Below are positions 24,374-36,110 of a stretch of DNA of 64,000 bases, in pieces. The position numbers and the translations under genes are program-made. The notes beneath the pieces were generated by a model, which was given only the letters and a program-made list of their open reading frames with translations, ran no database searches and was not told the DNA's origin. Source of the stretch: Plantago ovata (Eukaryota; Streptophyta; Magnoliopsida; Lamiales; Plantaginaceae); assembly GCA_028274465.1 (NCBI GenBank), contig CM051455.1:99942942-100006941 (forward strand). The letters are read 5' to 3'. The number at the start of each line of letters is the position of its first letter. Position 1 is the stretch's first letter.

Positions 24374-25381
24374 TTAAACAAACTGTGCTACACTAGTTGA
24401 ATTCTGCAATTTACTCTTCTTGGACCACTGCCAGATCTTGGAAACTGAAAAACTCTCACCTACCTTAATCTTCTTCCCTTCTTGATCACATGTCAAATGA
24501 CCACTTTGCCCTCCTTTCCCTTTCCTATCCTTTCCACTGTCACACAATGCTACTTGCAGCTCAGAATCAGCCACAACATACTGAAATGAACCCATAGAAA
24601 ACACCTCCTGCCAACATCACCACCACCACCACCACCATCCCCATCACATGTCAAATTACCATTTTGCCCTCCACTTGTCTCTCCAATTTCACCACTCTCC
24701 AAACTCAAACCACCATCATCAACAGGAACATTATTAGCACTTGAGCTTGAGTTCTTGAATTTGCCAAGCCTAACTGAAAACACTCTCTTGTCAGTAAGCA
24801 CAGATGAGACCTCACCACCATACTGATGATGATGATGATGATGATCTTCATAGTTTCTTGAACTCCCATCATTTCCAACTTCCTTATTCACATCAAGATG
24901 ATCAAAGTAGACACAAGGTTGTGATCAAATGACAAGATTGCCCCTCTACACAAAGGACAGCTGGAATTAGACAACAACCATGTGTCAATACAGTCAATGT
25001 GGAAAGCATGGCTGCACACAGGGAGCAACCTGAGCTTATCCTGTTCTGTAAACTCACACAAACAGACAGCACAATCAAAGGGCTCTTTTAGGCCCATGAT
25101 GTCCTTGTACAGGAAAACTGGGAGTGTGTCTATCAAGGACTGGTCTAGGCCTGAATCATGCAAGTGGAAGAGATGCTGGAGCTGCCTCTGGAAGGCTCTG
25201 GAAGCAGCAGAAGAGGTTTCTGCTTGTGGATTTGGAGATGTCTGTTTGAGGAGGAACGGATGACTAGGTGGAGAAGAGCTGCTATGAAGAATATGATGGC
25301 TAGGAGGACTATGATGAACAGGATTATTGGGCTTATTTTTGACCCAAATGCTGATTGAATCCAAGAAGAAGAAGAAGACAT
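24374..25381 (-). CDS. ATL-family RING-H2 ubiquitin ligase (three apparent frameshifts)
   Basis: Membrane-anchored E3 ubiquitin ligase of the ATL family; it is intronless, as these genes usually are. ATG at 25379-25381, stop at 24374-24376, about 335 codons. In order: serine-rich N-terminus, one hydrophobic segment ('ISPIILFIIVLLAIIFF'), the family's GLD motif ('GLDQSLIDTLPVF') and a RING-H2 domain. The domain carries CAVC, HAFH, DTW and CPLC in the correct spacing. A tail conserved in ATL46/47-type proteins follows ('RVFSVRLGKF', 'SMGSFQYVV', 'GESFSVSKIW'). Three frame changes at about 25255, 24915 and 24598-24601 each fit the loss of one T from a short T run on the coding strand. Since the protein is conserved on both sides, consensus error is more likely than decay. 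It lies alone among repeats. Confidence 0.82.
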
Positions 25382-25852
25382 TGTTTGGACAAAGAAAGAA
25401 AACTAGCAGTGAGATGATATTATTATTATTCCCAACAAATACATATTTTTCAAGAAACTAGTGAGTTGAAGCAGTCTTTATTAATTACACAGTGGCATGT
25501 CAAGTGAAGAAGAAGAAGAAGAAGAAGAAGAGGAGTGGTTCTTGGAAGAGAATATTGAGAATGAAAGAGAACAGAGTGATGCTTTGCTTAGGTACTTTGA
25601 ATTTGATTGAGTTTGGCTAGTACTTCTAATTAGTATATGCTTAATAAAATTTGGCAGTCAATTCACAAAAGGTTAGTGGTTTATTAGTTTTTGGGGTGGG
25701 GTATGTGTTGCCAATTAAGACAAGGATGAAAAAAAAGATAAAGAAACAATAATATTAAGTTGCGATGAGTTCTTTACATTTGATTTTTTATTTTTGTACG
25801 ATTTGCAATGAGAGGGTATTATATGATTTGTTTTGTCATTGTCATGTTAATA
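25382..25852. promoter_or_regulatory. upstream region of the ATL gene, with GAA microsatellite
   Basis: Presumed promoter and 5' leader of the minus-strand ATL gene. A GAA/CTT microsatellite lies at about 25507-25531, the position of a 5' untranslated region. No TATA box was assigned with confidence. Confidence 0.4.
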
Positions 25853-26103
25853 CTCCATCCGTTCTCTCAAAATAGTTTTTCCGGCCAACAACTTTCAACT
25901 TTGACTCCCGATTAATCTTAAACTATAATGATTAAGTATTTAACAAAATTATATTATGAAAATATAGAATTCAAATTTTTATAATATAATTTTATTAAAT
26001 ACTTTATCGTTATAGTTTAAGAGTAATCAAGAGTTAATCAAGAGTTAAAGTTGAAAGTCGTTAAAAAAAATTCAAAAGGACACTTAGATAACGGAGGAGG
26101 GGG
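25853..26103. mobile_element. Stowaway MITE
   Basis: Ends are CTCCATCCGTTCTCTC and the complement of a segment containing AACGGAGGAGGGGG, with TA on both sides (25851-25852, 26104-26105). It is 251 bp, AT-rich inside and non-coding. Confidence 0.85.
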
Positions 26104-26354
26104 TAGTATTTATCTGTTCTACCTTGAGCTTTCTAATGAGATTTTTTTCTCTCTCCAAATTAGATTATCTTATTGATGTAATTTAGAAGTAATTAAAAAT
26201 TCTTTTAAAAAATTAAATTGGAACCGAGACGGTATGTGATGGAGGGTCACTGTTGAAAAGAAGTTGTATTGATGATGAATTAAATATCTCATAAAGTGGG
26301 GAGTACAATTACAAATTGAAATTAATGATATTAATCGTGGGGTTAGTTGCAAAA

Positions 26355-27690
26355 TTATGAAGTTTTTTAAACGGAAAAATAATTTTATTATCAAAACAAA
26401 AATAGCATAAGAAATGTTCAGATCGGCTACAAATACCACGAGAGCAATACCAAACGCAGATTAACCGTGGTTTAACACCGACTTTTACAGCCCAAACCTA
26501 AACCAACATCAAACAAAGAGTCTCCTGAACCTGAACATTAGAACCTCCTAAACCTGAACCCCTGAACCTTAGAACCTGAAACACGTAGTGGTGAGGAAAC
26601 CTCCTGAACCAGGACCTCTAGAACCTGAAACCTACTGGACCTGAACCTGAACCTCTTGAACTGGATCTCTCAATACTAACCTCCTGAACCTGCACCACAG
26701 TACTGTAACCTCCTCAACCTGAAACTTCTGACTCCTGCACCTTAACCTTCTGAAATCACCCGACATCTTCACAACCACTGTTAATATTTTGAGTATTGCT
26801 CTCCAACGAACAGAAACCACGGAACAAGGAAAACAGCTAGCAACACAACCACTCAAGAAACCAAACCATCACCGAAACAGAGCGCATAAAAGCCAGCTCT
26901 GAATAGCAACTTACCAGTCCAACACCGGCCTCAAACAGCTTCGTCACCTCAACCAAAACTACAACCCCCAAACAGAGCGCTCCTCCGCAAGGACAGTGGA
27001 TACAATTGCCATCTCACGCGCTAAAAGCTCTAAGTGAAAACTCAACATTAATCGAATTAAACTTAGCCAAAAGGACCAAACCCAACTACAAATTTCTCAC
27101 ACCTATACCCATTAACCAGTCCCGAAATAGCCAAAGTTTGGAACTTTTCCTCCTCCTTTCTCTGAAAAGGCTGTTCATGTACTGAAGTAGATTGTTGCAG
27201 CTACATACGAACACGCAAAGAAAGCAACAAACGAAACAAGCTTAAAACATCCAAGAAACTCATCTCAATCCTTATCCAATCCTCCAACAAATCCACCTCC
27301 AGATCTGATGAAAGTGAACACACATCAAAACATACGAACATACCCAAACAACACGGGTGGAACAGAATCCACCAACACCTTAACCTTGTATGACAACAAC
27401 GCCGATTCTCAATGAGAATCACCAGGAGAGAGATTCCAATTTGAAAAAAGATATGAAGGAGTGGGAGAAACCGAAAACACAGTTGCCAAAGTTCCGCATT
27501 TGGAGAAGGACGAGAAGGGTCGATCCAAACCGTACTCTTGTAAACAGAAACAGATCTTGATCTGCTCCGATCTCGCTTGGATCTCAAAGAAAATGGAAGG
27601 AAACAACACAAAAAAGGAAGTGAAAAGGAAAAAACTGAAGAAAAGCGAAAAGCACAGAACCGATTGGGATAAACAGGTAAATGTTTGATT
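26355..27690 (-). mobile_element. probable LINE 3' region (minus strand), boundaries uncertain
   Basis: Starts on the plus strand with a T run followed by AAACGG and ATTTTATTATCAAA. A comparable T-run/AAACGG/TTATTAAAA layout marks the truncated LINE at 60297. It reads as a LINE 3' end with poly-A on the minus strand. No reverse transcriptase motif was found, and the right limit is a guess. Minus-strand frames at 27201-27702 show no family. Confidence 0.35.
26520..26735. repeat. degenerate CCTGAAC minisatellite
   Basis: The words CCTGAACCTGAAC and AACCTCCTGAACC recur irregularly more than ten times. Low complexity and not coding. Confidence 0.7.
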
Positions 27691-28060
27691 ATCGTTTGGC
27701 ATTGGTAAATGAGATACGAATTCTACAGCTTATTGATGGCATGACTCGTTATGCTATACTTAGGTACTCATTGCTGAAAACCGAGTTAACAAATGGTTCG
27801 TGGTAGCTGAACCAAACAACAATTCAGAATTTCACATGAAGTTGCTACAACAACTTAAGTTGGTTCTTATAATATTTGTAGAAAGAACAGTTCAACAGTT
27901 CACATAGAATTGTTTTAATTAACATATCATATAGATATAACCAGAATGAATTATGAAAAACATGAAATATATACTTACATGAGTTTATATAAGCATGAAA
28001 TATATACTTACATGTAATAGCACTTATTTTTATATTATCAGGATTTATTTCTAACAAAAT
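27691..28060. other. AT-rich spacer with a short duplication
   Basis: CATGAAATATATACTTACATG occurs twice about 35 bases apart near 27960-28015. Nothing coding. Confidence 0.5.
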
Positions 28061-28604
28061 TTATTTGGATTTAACGATATACCAACGCTTCGCCTTCTCC
28101 CTGACCACCAAACCGTACGCTGCAGTTTGCTCAGTACGCACAACTTTAAAATCAGAGCGAATCAGGGATTTTGCTGCAGTGTGAAACTTAGCACAGTTTC
28201 CAGCTTCTGTTGGAACATCAAAGTAAACATAGCATTTAGGCTTAGGACTAAAAGCAGTGAGATCAGAACCCGAGAGAGTAATGTTGAAAAATCCTGCAGA
28301 GTTGGTGGTTGTATGGCCTATTGTGACGAAATCAGTGTTGTTAGAGCACCGAAGGTTCATATCTAGCCCGACAGCTCTTTCTTTGATTTGTTTCCGGTGG
28401 AAGAGCAATAGACATTTCCATACGCACTTATGCCTGCTCGTTTAGAGATTACTTTAGTAGGGGCAGGCGTGGGACTTGAGCTCACTACAGGGGCCACAGC
28501 AAGGGCCTGCACAGGTCTGGTGCTCGGGCTCATTAATGGGGACGCAACTGGTTTGGTGCTTGGGCTCATTGATGGGGACGCGATAGGGGCTTGTGTTGTA
28601 TTAG
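28061..28604 (-). pseudogene. proline/serine-rich protein with Pollen Ole e 1-like domain, 5'-truncated
   Basis: The minus strand encodes a Pro/Ser-rich stretch with repeated 'MSPST' followed by an Ole e 1/extensin-like domain ('GNVYCSST', 'LDMNLRCSNN', 'FFNITLSG', 'KCYVYFDVP'). Such proteins are secreted or cell-wall proteins in plants. The frame changes at about 28391-28393, consistent with loss of one A on the coding strand. No signal peptide or start is present: the frame meets a stop just upstream, and Copia-3 internal sequence begins at 28620. It is a gene fragment, possibly captured or cut by the retrotransposon. Confidence 0.65.
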
Positions 28605-28749
28605 ATAATCTCGGTTTTTAACATGGCATCTAGAGCCTAGGTTGCGATCCTAATGCTCAGTGTCTTTCTGTTCATCCGAGAAAGATTAGTTCTGATAAGA
28701 TTTTCTATTTTCTCTTTTTCAATCTCAGTTTTTCTTCACTTCTGAAATC

Positions 28750-29872
28750 ATGGTGAACACCACTGAAAAGAATGATAAGGATGACTCATCCAAGAATGGT
28801 GAGGACTTATCTAAGAATGACAAAGAATCTCCAGTTGTGCCTGAACATGAGGATCCATATAGCCCATACTTTATTCTTCAAACAGAAAACTTCACCACTG
28901 GAGCTGTTACTCCACTTCTCACTAAAAGCAACTTCCATACTTGGTCCAAAGCTTTCATGATGTCTCTACAGCTAAGAAACAAAGTAGGTTTTGTCGATGG
29001 CACCATTACTGAGCCAGACGACAAGGCTGAAAAAGTTGTCAAAAAGGCTTGGCTAAGATGTAATACCATTATTCTTTCTTGGCTTATGAACTCAGTTTCT
29101 CCAGAAATCAAGAGTACTATATATTTTGTATGCTAAAACAGCAAGAGAAGCTTGGGTTAAGCTGACTGTCAGGTACTCAAAGCCCAATGATGTTGCTATC
29201 TATCACTTACAAAGAGAGCTCTCCTCAATGTATCAAGGTGAAGGTTCTGTTCAGGACTATTTCACAGACATGAGTTCACTTTGGGAGAAACTTGGTGACT
29301 ATAGACCAGTTCCCAACTGTTGTTGTGGCAAGACAACTTGCACTTTCTATAAAACCTTAGAGAAAAACAATGAGGTTGACAAGATCTTTACCTTTCTCAT
29401 GGGTCTTAATGATAGTTTTGATATGGTCAGAGGCCAAATAATCATTCAACAACCCAAACCAGATATTGACACAGCCTACTATCTTGTTCTTCAAGAAGAA
29501 AGCCAGAGAGAAGCCAAAAATAACTACCATCACCACACCAATGAAACCTCTGCCATGAATGTTGGTTATGAAAATAAAGAATCTAGAAGAAAGCTCTAAT
29601 GCCCCAACTGTCCCAATTTCACCAGCAATACACTTGACACTTGCTATAAGGTTCATGGCTATCCAAACAAAGAACCTTTTGAAGGAGGAACCAGAGGTGG
29701 AAGGGGTCATAGAGGAGGCAGAAGAGGTGGAAGAGGCGGTAGAGGAAACTTTGGTGGTGCCCGTGGTGGTTACAATAATGGTTCAAGTTCACATGCTACT
29801 CAGTTCACTGGAAATCAGACTGGTTCTTATGGAGGTTATACTGTTGCTGCTGTTGTTTCATATGGAGGAAAT
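28750..29872 (+). pseudogene. gag: Copia-3 Gag, broken
   Basis: Copia Gag with an acidic N-terminus, core 'SNFHTWSKAFMMSLQLRNK' and 'TAREAWVKLTVRYSKPND', then an RGG-rich segment ('RGGRGHRGGRRGG'). The zinc knuckle is degenerate: CPNC is followed by Cys eleven residues later with no His at the expected place. A frame change occurs at about 29130, and a TAA at 29597-29599 interrupts the frame that otherwise continues into pol. Confidence 0.8.
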
Positions 29873-32800
29873 GTGGGTGTCTCAATGACCAATGAACAAT
29901 TTCAACAACTGGTGGGAATGTATCAGAAAGGAAACTCTGGAAATGCTGTTAACTCTGGCCAGCATGGTGCAAGTTCTTCAACAAGTCACAAGGATGGAAA
30001 GAAAGAAGCTGAGGTGAATCATGCATGTATTATCTCTAAAATTGCTTATTTAGTTTTAAATAAAGAACCATATAAGAAATGGATTCTGGATTCTGGTGCA
30101 AGTGACCATATAGTCTGCACTGATAAATACTTTACTGGTAATATAAGAAAAGTTGAAGATTCTGTAAGATTACCAAATTTAACAAAATCTCCAATCACAG
30201 GTATTGGAGATATACATGTTGCATGCAAGTTTATCTTAAAAGATGTCTTATGTGTTCCATCTTTTAGAGTAAATTTAATGTTCATAAATAATATATGTAA
30301 AGACAACAATGTTGTATTCATATTTGCTGACAACATTTGTCATATATTGCAGAGAAACTCTACCTTGAATCCACCATGGATCAAGATTGGAAAGGTTAGA
30401 GCTACAGATGGTCTCTACCTAATGAAGAAAGTTTCAGATCCTAAGGTCGTTGCCAACTCCTGTTCGCAGAACAGTGTCAAGAATAAGACAAGTCCAGCTG
30501 CAGCTGTTGACAGCCATCTTTGGCATTTTAGATTAGGACACCCTAGTATGTCTAAGATTTCTTCTATTCAGGCTCCTGTACCAGAAGTTTCATGTACTGA
30601 GTTCTCTTATTACGAAGTTTGTATGAAAGCTAAGCAAAAGAAACTCCCTTTTCTATTAAGTAATAAAACTTCAGATTCAGTTTTGAATATTTTGCATTGT
30701 GATCTTTGGGGTCCATACTCTGCTGCAACTCTAAATAAACAACACTACTTTCTAACTATTGTAGACGACTGCAGTAGATTTACTTGGATATATCTACTGA
30801 AACAGAAAGTAGAAACAAAAGCTGCTCTAACTCAATTTGTTAAACTAATTGAAAATCAGTTAAACAAGAAAGTTAAGATTATTATAACAGACAATGGAAT
30901 GGAATTCCATATGCCTGATTTCATGTCACAGAATGGAATCATTCATCAGAAAACTTGTGCATACACACCACAACAAAATGGAGTGGTGGAAAGAAAACAC
31001 CAACATTTGCTAAATGTGGCAAGAGCACTCTTATTTCAATCAAAATTGCCTAAATGTTTTTGGGGAGATGCAATGTTAACTGCTGCATATCTAATCAATA
31101 GAACTCCTACTCCAATTTTAAATAATAAGACACCATATGAGATTCTGTTTGAAAGACTAACAGACTATAAAAATATAAGAACCTTTGGATGTCTACGTTT
31201 TTCAGCATCAGAAAATATAAATAGAACAAAATTGGATTCTAGAACACACAAATGTGTGCTCCTTGGTTTTTCTTCTCAGACAAAAGGGTATAAACTTTTT
31301 GATCTAGAAAGAAGAATGATATCATTTCAAGAAATGTAAAATATATAGAAACAGTATTTCCTTACTGTAAAACACAAGGTTCCAGTGAGGAAATACAAGT
31401 TCACACCCCATAATACTTCTCTCTCAATAGAGATGCAACAATAATGCAGTCACATGAAGAAGAGAATGATGATTCTATGTCTACACAAGAAAATTCTCCT
31501 TCCATAGAAGAAGAAGAAGTTGAACCTGAGAGTCCTCAGGCTACACCAGCAAGGAACATTCCTATGTCACAAGAAGATGAAAACATTAGAACACATAATT
31601 CTAATGTACAGGAGCAAAGGGAAATAATCCCAAATTCTCCTCTAAGAACACAAGTGATGAAAATCCCAGAAACAGTTAAGAAGATCAACCAGAGATAGAA
31701 GGTTGCCTTCTCATTTAGACATCTTTCATCACCAAGCTAAGTCATATTCATTTTTTGCAAGCAAGATACACACTCAACATCCAATTTCAGGATATTGAGT
31801 TATGACAAATTAGGCCCTAAACATAGGAAATACTCAATTAATCTTGCTCTCATTCATAAACCAAAATCTTATGAGCAAGCTATCACACAACCACACTGGA
31901 AAATAGCAATCAAAGAAGAGCTACAAGCTCTAATCAAGAATAAGACTTGGAGTATAGTACAGAAACCAAAAAATGTGGTGTCTGATGAACGTTGTCAAGG
32001 TCAATCAAATAAATTTGTAATAGCCAAAGGCAATCCACAACTACAACGAAAACCGTAGTGTAGTAGTAGAATGACTCGAGTGTCGTTCTCTCAGGACTAT
32101 ACTAGCTTTATCAAATCTAATTAAGAATATAAAACAACAGATAGAAAGCAATAGGGGGTTTCAAGCAGATAATGGAGATTGGTAATAGTATGGTCCTTCT
32201 TAACATAATGGGTCGATAATCATGCATAAGTTCCTCGGTCTTGCATAGAGATCTTTGAATCAATCTTGTGTCCTGTTGCAAGTATTAAGCACTACGAATA
32301 TAATTTGGTCTGACTAGTCAACAACGATTGTCCTAATGTGTTCCGTAATTATCAACACTACGAAGATAATTGGTCTGATGGTCGACTAGTGTCCATGCGT
32401 GCATAATAATCAATACAACATACGAGAATTTTGGTTGCAACTGATCAATGAAATAAAGCAATGACACTGAGTATAATGCGCGATATAGCCATTAGCATGA
32501 TTATCTTCCCTCGCTAAGAATTCACATACTACCACCAATGATAAGTTTATCTACTCATAATAGGCATGCAATCAATAACAATCATAGAAGAAACATATTG
32601 AAAGAAGAATAAAATAAGTAGATAAAACTGTAAGATACAAAGTTACCGAAGGTTGTCAATCTCCGGATGATTGCGTCCTACGCGCTCCAATCTGCTATGA
32701 AAAAGTATCCCCTAAGCTATGGAACTCCCAGGAGAGGCCCCGGGAAGTCCCTACCTAAAACTATAGAGAGAGGTGAGAAAGTAGGCTTGGAAAGATATGA

Positions 32801-33407
32801 TTTTCGGAGAGAAAACTGAGCACTATATATAGGCCCCGAAATATCACGGGGAGGTTCGCCCCATGGATCCGGCAGTTCGCCTCCTAGTATTTCACGGAAT
32901 TTCCGCGTTTTTCGACGCGGATTTGGATTTCTTCACCTTTTCGGACTCGGTTTATGACTTCTAGTAGCCTTCTAACCTCCAGATTCGGCCCCTAGACTCC
33001 AAATCCTATCCGGAAACCTTCAGATACTCCAAATAGGCTTCTGGAACACCAATTCCTTGTAGACTTTAATATAATTACCCCGAAATCTCCGAATTTCAAC
33101 CAAAACCTGTAAAATAAAATCTAAAGGGAAACGTGACACTATTCTAATAAAATGTACTAAAATATAGCTAAATTATCATAGAGGATAGCTAAAATAGGTG
33201 AAAAGACTCGAATGAAAGTGTAAAATACACATTCATCAGTGTCAATAGGCTGCAAATTTGTTTTTAAAACCAAACTCAATTCTCAAGGAGAGATTGACAA
33301 GCATAAAGCCAGACTAGTAGCCAAAGGCTATACATAGCAATATGTAATAGACTATACAAAAACATTTAGCCCTGTAGCTAAATTAACTTCTGTAAAAGTT
33401 TTTCTAA
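29873..33407 (+). pseudogene. pol: Copia-3 Pol: protease, integrase, start of RT
   Basis: Protease 'WILDSGASDHIV', GAG-pre-integrase 'HLWHFRLGHPSMSKI', then integrase with D in 'HCDLWGPY', D in 'ITDNGMEF' and E in 'VERKHQH'. RT begins with 'WKIAIKEELQALIKNKTW', is cut by repeat A, and resumes at 33239 with 'GCKFVFKTK' and '[10 protein letters not shown]', then is lost at repeat B. The frame changes near 31318, with scattered stops after. It was intact enough to have been a recent coding element. Confidence 0.85.
31983..33238 (+). mobile_element. repeat A: solo-LTR-like insertion, 1,256 bp
   Basis: Begins TGATGAACG and ends ACATTCATCA, so TGATGAA/TTCATCA form 7-bp inverted ends. It is flanked by GTGTC on both sides (31978-31982, 33239-33243). 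It sits within Copia-3 RT, and removing it and one GTGTC restores the RT reading. TG..CA ends plus a 5-bp duplication fit a solo LTR; no coding capacity is seen. Related to B (33408) and C (51071). Confidence 0.82.
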
Positions 33408-34430
33408 TGATGAACGAGATTGTCAGACTCGAACAATCAAATAAATTTGTTTGAAAGCCAAATGACAACTCACAACTACAAAAAACACGTAGTGCAGAGG
33501 TAAGATGACCTCGAGTGTCGATCTCTAGGGACTAAACTAGCTTTAACTAAATAACTATATATAATTCCAGAAAACAAATTTATATTAACTCTACTTAACA
33601 ATATATGGAGAAAGCTGGTGATAGTATGCTCGTTCTAAGCATCAAGTTCTAATTATGCATGAAAGTGCAACTTGTACTGCCTTAAAAGTAATTCGATTTA
33701 CAAACACCAAAGACAGATTTGTAGACGTGTATTTTGAAAGCTTCCTATCTATACTAATACTTGGCTAAGGTTGTCAGTCTTAATTCAAGCAGTACTTACA
33801 AATTATATATAATCGAGTCTATGATCTTGAATTGTCCTAGTGTTTCTAACACTTTTCTACGAAGATATACGGCTTAGTCGGATCAAAGAATCGAATTAAG
33901 ATAATTAAACAAGTAAAAGACTCAGAAAATCAATCATGCATAATACGAAACCTAGCTACGAATTCACATACTATCACCAACTAGATGCTTAGCTACTCAT
34001 ATCAGTAACACAATCAACAATCATAATCAAAGTAATAATGAATGAAAACATGTTGAATTGAAAGATAAATAGAAGAATTGTGAGATACAAAGTTACCACC
34101 AAAGGTTGTCAATCTCCGGTGCATTGCTAAACTCACAAAGATCTAGCAAGGTGAGATAAAACGGTGTCCAAATCTCTCCCCTAGCTCCAAATTCGCTAAG
34201 TTACAAAGGTTCTAAGAGAAAATATACCCAGAACAAGCTCTAGGGTTTTAGTCTGTAAAAATATGATGAAAGATATGAAAATTCGCAAATTTTGTAAATA
34301 TATAGAGTTGCTGTAGGAAGGCACCCGGTGGTGCGCCCCGTACGCGGTGGTGCGCCCGCCACGGTCCGCCGCGCACGCAGCGGTGCGCCTGCCACGCGGC
34401 GGTCCGCGGCGCACGGGCAGAAAGCTGCCG
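33408..34430 (+). mobile_element. repeat B: second copy of the solo-LTR-like family, cut by LTR2
   Basis: Starts TGATGAACGAGATTG and shares with A the words CAATCAAATAAATTTG, CTCGAGTGTCG and AGATACAAAGTTACC. It enters Copia-3 RT at 33407 (left five bases TCTAA). A GC-rich block at about 34316-34425 replaces a different short block in A. It ends abruptly at LTR2, and its right end is not in the window. Confidence 0.8.
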
Positions 34431-35998
34431 GTTAGGAAACTTGTAATTTTGATGAGCAATTAACCATGCTAAATTAAGGAAAGTCCAGTAACTAGTACTC
34501 TTAAGGTCCATAGGAATTTAGAATTTTAAGGACATTGTAAAAGAGGAACGTTTGCTGAAGACTTAGAATAGGTGCTAGATAGGTTGGTTTTAAAGCTTAT
34601 GATGTATCTTGTTTTCTGAAAAGAAATACAACCTATTGAAACATTTGCTGATGATGTACTTTGTTTTTACAAACAAACTATTGAAGCATTTGGAACCGCT
34701 CAGAATCTTGAAGATTTCGAACACTGAAGACTAGAAGATTTCTGAAGACTGGTATCTACAAAGGCACATGTTGCTCAGAAAGTGGAAACTTCAGCAACAG
34801 CTTGAATAAGTGAAAATCTAAACGACAGAGTAGGTTGTGCTTGCTGAAACTGAGACTGACCACTTGCTGATGGAACATATGTGACCTCTTGCTGAAAGTA
34901 CTTGCATTTGCGCTCCAATGTTACTGTTTGAATTTTATTCAAATAAGCATTAAATGCAAAGCATGCACGCGAAGGATTTGAAGACTAGAAGACAAACAGG
35001 GACGCTGCTGAAAGTACAAAAGCAAGATAGTGACATTTTAAGGAACAAAAACCTTAGAATTTGAAATTCAAACGGCTCCTTATTTCACTATAAATAGAGG
35101 TCATCCGGCAAAGAGTTGAAGTGTGTCAACAACGTGATCATACTCTCACTTGTGCTTAAACTCACATACCCTTCAATACTCCTACTGCCATTGATCCGTT
35201 CCAAAACTTAAAGCTTGAAAAAGCTACTTGTGAAGAAGTAGAATTTACACGACTAAGAAATTAGTTAAGTGTTCTTTCTTTCTTTCGAACAAGAACAAGT
35301 CTTGACACCAGAAACAATCAAACTTGTTTACTGCAAAGTATTCATAGTTTTGTTTATTAGATTACTTGTTGTAACTGAATAAGTTATAATTAAGTTATCT
35401 CATCCCAAACCCCTCTAACTGAAAATACACCCTTTCAGACGTGATATTCAGGGGGAACTTAATCGAGCATAGTTTTGTTGATTAAAAGTACCAAGTTTGG
35501 TGGAGAACAAGGTTACGTTCTCTAGTTAGGTTGGAGACGAAGCAAGTGTGCTTTGGTTTCTGTTTGAATCGCTCTAGATAGGTGTTGTAAGGAACCTCAA
35601 ACTTATCTTAGTGGATTCAGTCCTAGAAAGGACAAAGTGGATTAGTTGAGAGATTACGCCACTCTCAGATACCACTATAAAAGTGTTTGTGTGATTTACT
35701 TACTGTACTTGGTTTTCAGCAAATCATATCTATCTGTACACAACCACTCACATCACTTGCTGAAACCTTCATTTACTGAAAAAGCACTTATTGTATCAAA
35801 GACTTTCGCTCTCTGATTTTAAGTATCAGCAAACCTAGTTACTGTAAAGTAACTTGCGCTTGCTGAGAAAGTTAAGTATCAACAAACTCATTACTGAAAA
35901 GTAATAAGCACTTGCTGAGAAAGTTTTTAAACGACGAAAGTTTGAAAAGACTATTCACCCCCCCTCTAGTCTTTTCTTGTTGTTTAAAGGGACCAACA
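34431..35998 (+). repeat. LTR2 (5' LTR of E2)
   Basis: Starts GTTAGGAAACTTG, the first T of the usual TGTTAGG being absent or changed to G, and ends CCAACA. TATA box near 35088-35097. It has private differences from LTR1 and LTR3, for example TTTAAAGCTTATG and GAAGGATTTGAAG. Confidence 0.9.
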
Positions 35999-36000
35999 AG

Positions 36001-36015
36001 TGGTATCAGAGCTGG
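36001..36015 (+). other. primer binding site of E2 (initiator tRNA-Met)
   Basis: TGGTATCAGAGCTGG, two bases after LTR2; the first twelve bases are the canonical copia primer site. Confidence 0.9.
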
Positions 36016-36110
36016 AGGTTCTTTAACCTTCAGCACTGAACCTAGATCCCCTTAGGTGCTTTCCGTAAATCACTCTCACTTGATCAGTTTGGTAGTGCTT
36101 TGCTGACAGG

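Larger units (their letters stand above)
28620..33407 (+). mobile_element. Copia-3: Ty1/copia element, internal part only, 3' half absent
   Basis: TGGCATCTAGAGCC at 28623, preceded by TAACA, looks like an LTR end and primer site. Gag, protease, integrase and the start of RT follow. No complete LTR is visible on either side. The RT region is interrupted by repeat A (31983-33238) and then by repeat B (33408). The remainder of RT, RNase H and the 3' LTR are not found anywhere in the window. Confidence 0.8.

Noticed and set aside
25507..25531. GAA repeat considered as coding for poly-Glu/Lys
   Set aside because: It lies upstream of the ATL start on the non-coding side and is a microsatellite.
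27201..27702. 136- and 97-codon minus-strand frames
   Set aside because: Overlapping, hydrophobic low-complexity products with no domain, in a region that looks like a non-coding LINE tail.
34196..34511. Arg/Ala-rich minus-strand frames over the GC-rich block of repeat B
   Set aside because: Composition effect of the GC-rich cassette; they run across the junction with LTR2.
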